Positions 63,863-64,000 of a DNA stretch of 64,000 bases are shown piece by piece. The DNA comes from Hymenobacter artigasi (GTDB lineage Bacteria > Bacteroidota > Bacteroidia > Cytophagales > Hymenobacteraceae): NCBI RefSeq assembly GCF_012275535.1, contig NZ_JAAVTK010000002.1, positions 498,208-562,207 on the forward strand, given 5' to 3'. The translations under genes were made by a program, and so were the position numbers. The notes beneath the pieces are model-generated. The model saw only the letters and a list, made by a program, of their open reading frames with translations. It made no database searches and was not told the DNA's origin. The first letter of the stretch is position 1; the number at the start of each line of letters is the position of its first letter.

Positions 63863-64000
63863 ATGGAGCCCGTTATGAAAACCCTCGCCCGCACCGCCCG
63901 GGCAATGACCCGCTCATGCGGAGTCGACATTGTGCGCTACCAGCCCCTTGAAGACACGCTTTTGGGCCAGCGCGGGCAGCTAATCCGGCAATCCGGCATC
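63863..64000 (+). CDS. Possible FkbM-type methyltransferase, N-terminus only
   Basis: An ATG at 63863 opens a frame to the window edge (46 codons). MEPVMKTLARTARAMTRSCG is followed by VDIVRYQP and RGQLIRQSGI. FkbM methyltransferases begin with a similar leader before the DVGAN SAM motif, which would fall just past the edge. Identity is therefore inference. The AT-rich 105 bases ahead, with TATCTTTA near 63820, may hold a separate promoter. Confidence 0.4.
   Translation, partial: MEPVMKTLARTARAMTRSCGVDIVRYQPLEDTLLGQRGQLIRQSGI

Overview
The window looks like a chromosome segment from a GC-rich member of the Bacteroidota, most likely order Cytophagales and close to Hymenobacter. The grounds are Bacteroidota-type promoters (TTG, 19-20 bases, TAnnTTTG) ahead of three translation operons, tRNA genes without an encoded CCA, a DUF3467 gene beside rpoC, LytTR/His_kinase signalling, and three secreted proteins with type IX secretion (T9SS) C-terminal sorting domains. 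The genus is inference; the phylum is well supported. I see no insertion sequence, integrase, phage gene, rRNA or CRISPR array.

Bases 1-20400 are the translation and transcription core, almost all on the minus strand. Reading right to left: a tRNA-Tyr, tRNA-Gly, tRNA-Thr, tuf unit; a small lipoprotein; a long operon tRNA-Trp, secE, nusG, rplK, rplA, rplJ, rplL, rpoB, rpoC that ends at a strong terminator; an orphan two-helix membrane protein and a DUF3467 protein; then rpsL, rpsG, fusA, rpsJ, closed by a terminator. A truncated O-antigen ligase-like gene follows at the left edge, where the rest of the S10 operon would be expected.

Bases 20400-31000 are housekeeping: an M1 aminopeptidase divergent from a biotin carboxyl carrier protein, a coiled-coil protein, pyrH and frr; then on the minus strand nadD, gmk, an anti-sigma-like protein with an ECF sigma factor, and a two-gene LPS-core glycosyltransferase operon (GT9, GT2). 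Bases 31000-51100 are an accessory region rich in secreted proteins: a T9SS metzincin, an outer-membrane barrel, GH43, an S1/P1 nuclease, a T9SS adhesin-like protein, a T9SS M36 protease, two STAS-like paralogues, an amidase, a LytTR two-component pair, an alpha/beta hydrolase and a pectate lyase-like protein.

Bases 51464-64000 are a plus-strand Wzx/Wzy-type exopolysaccharide locus: Wza-like exporter, Wzc-like tyrosine kinase, flippase, polymerase/ligase, four glycosyltransferases (one GT11-like), a membrane-anchored beta-helix protein and the start of what may be an FkbM methyltransferase. It continues past the window.

The most unusual structural feature is a set of long inverted repeats, at least six sequence families, in intercistronic spaces, several of them inside essential operons (rpsL-rpsG, rpsG-fusA, nusG-rplK, pyrH-frr). 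They read as REP-like elements and are the clearest signal not explained by genes. The pair of STAS-like paralogues is the best candidate for an uncharacterised protein family here.
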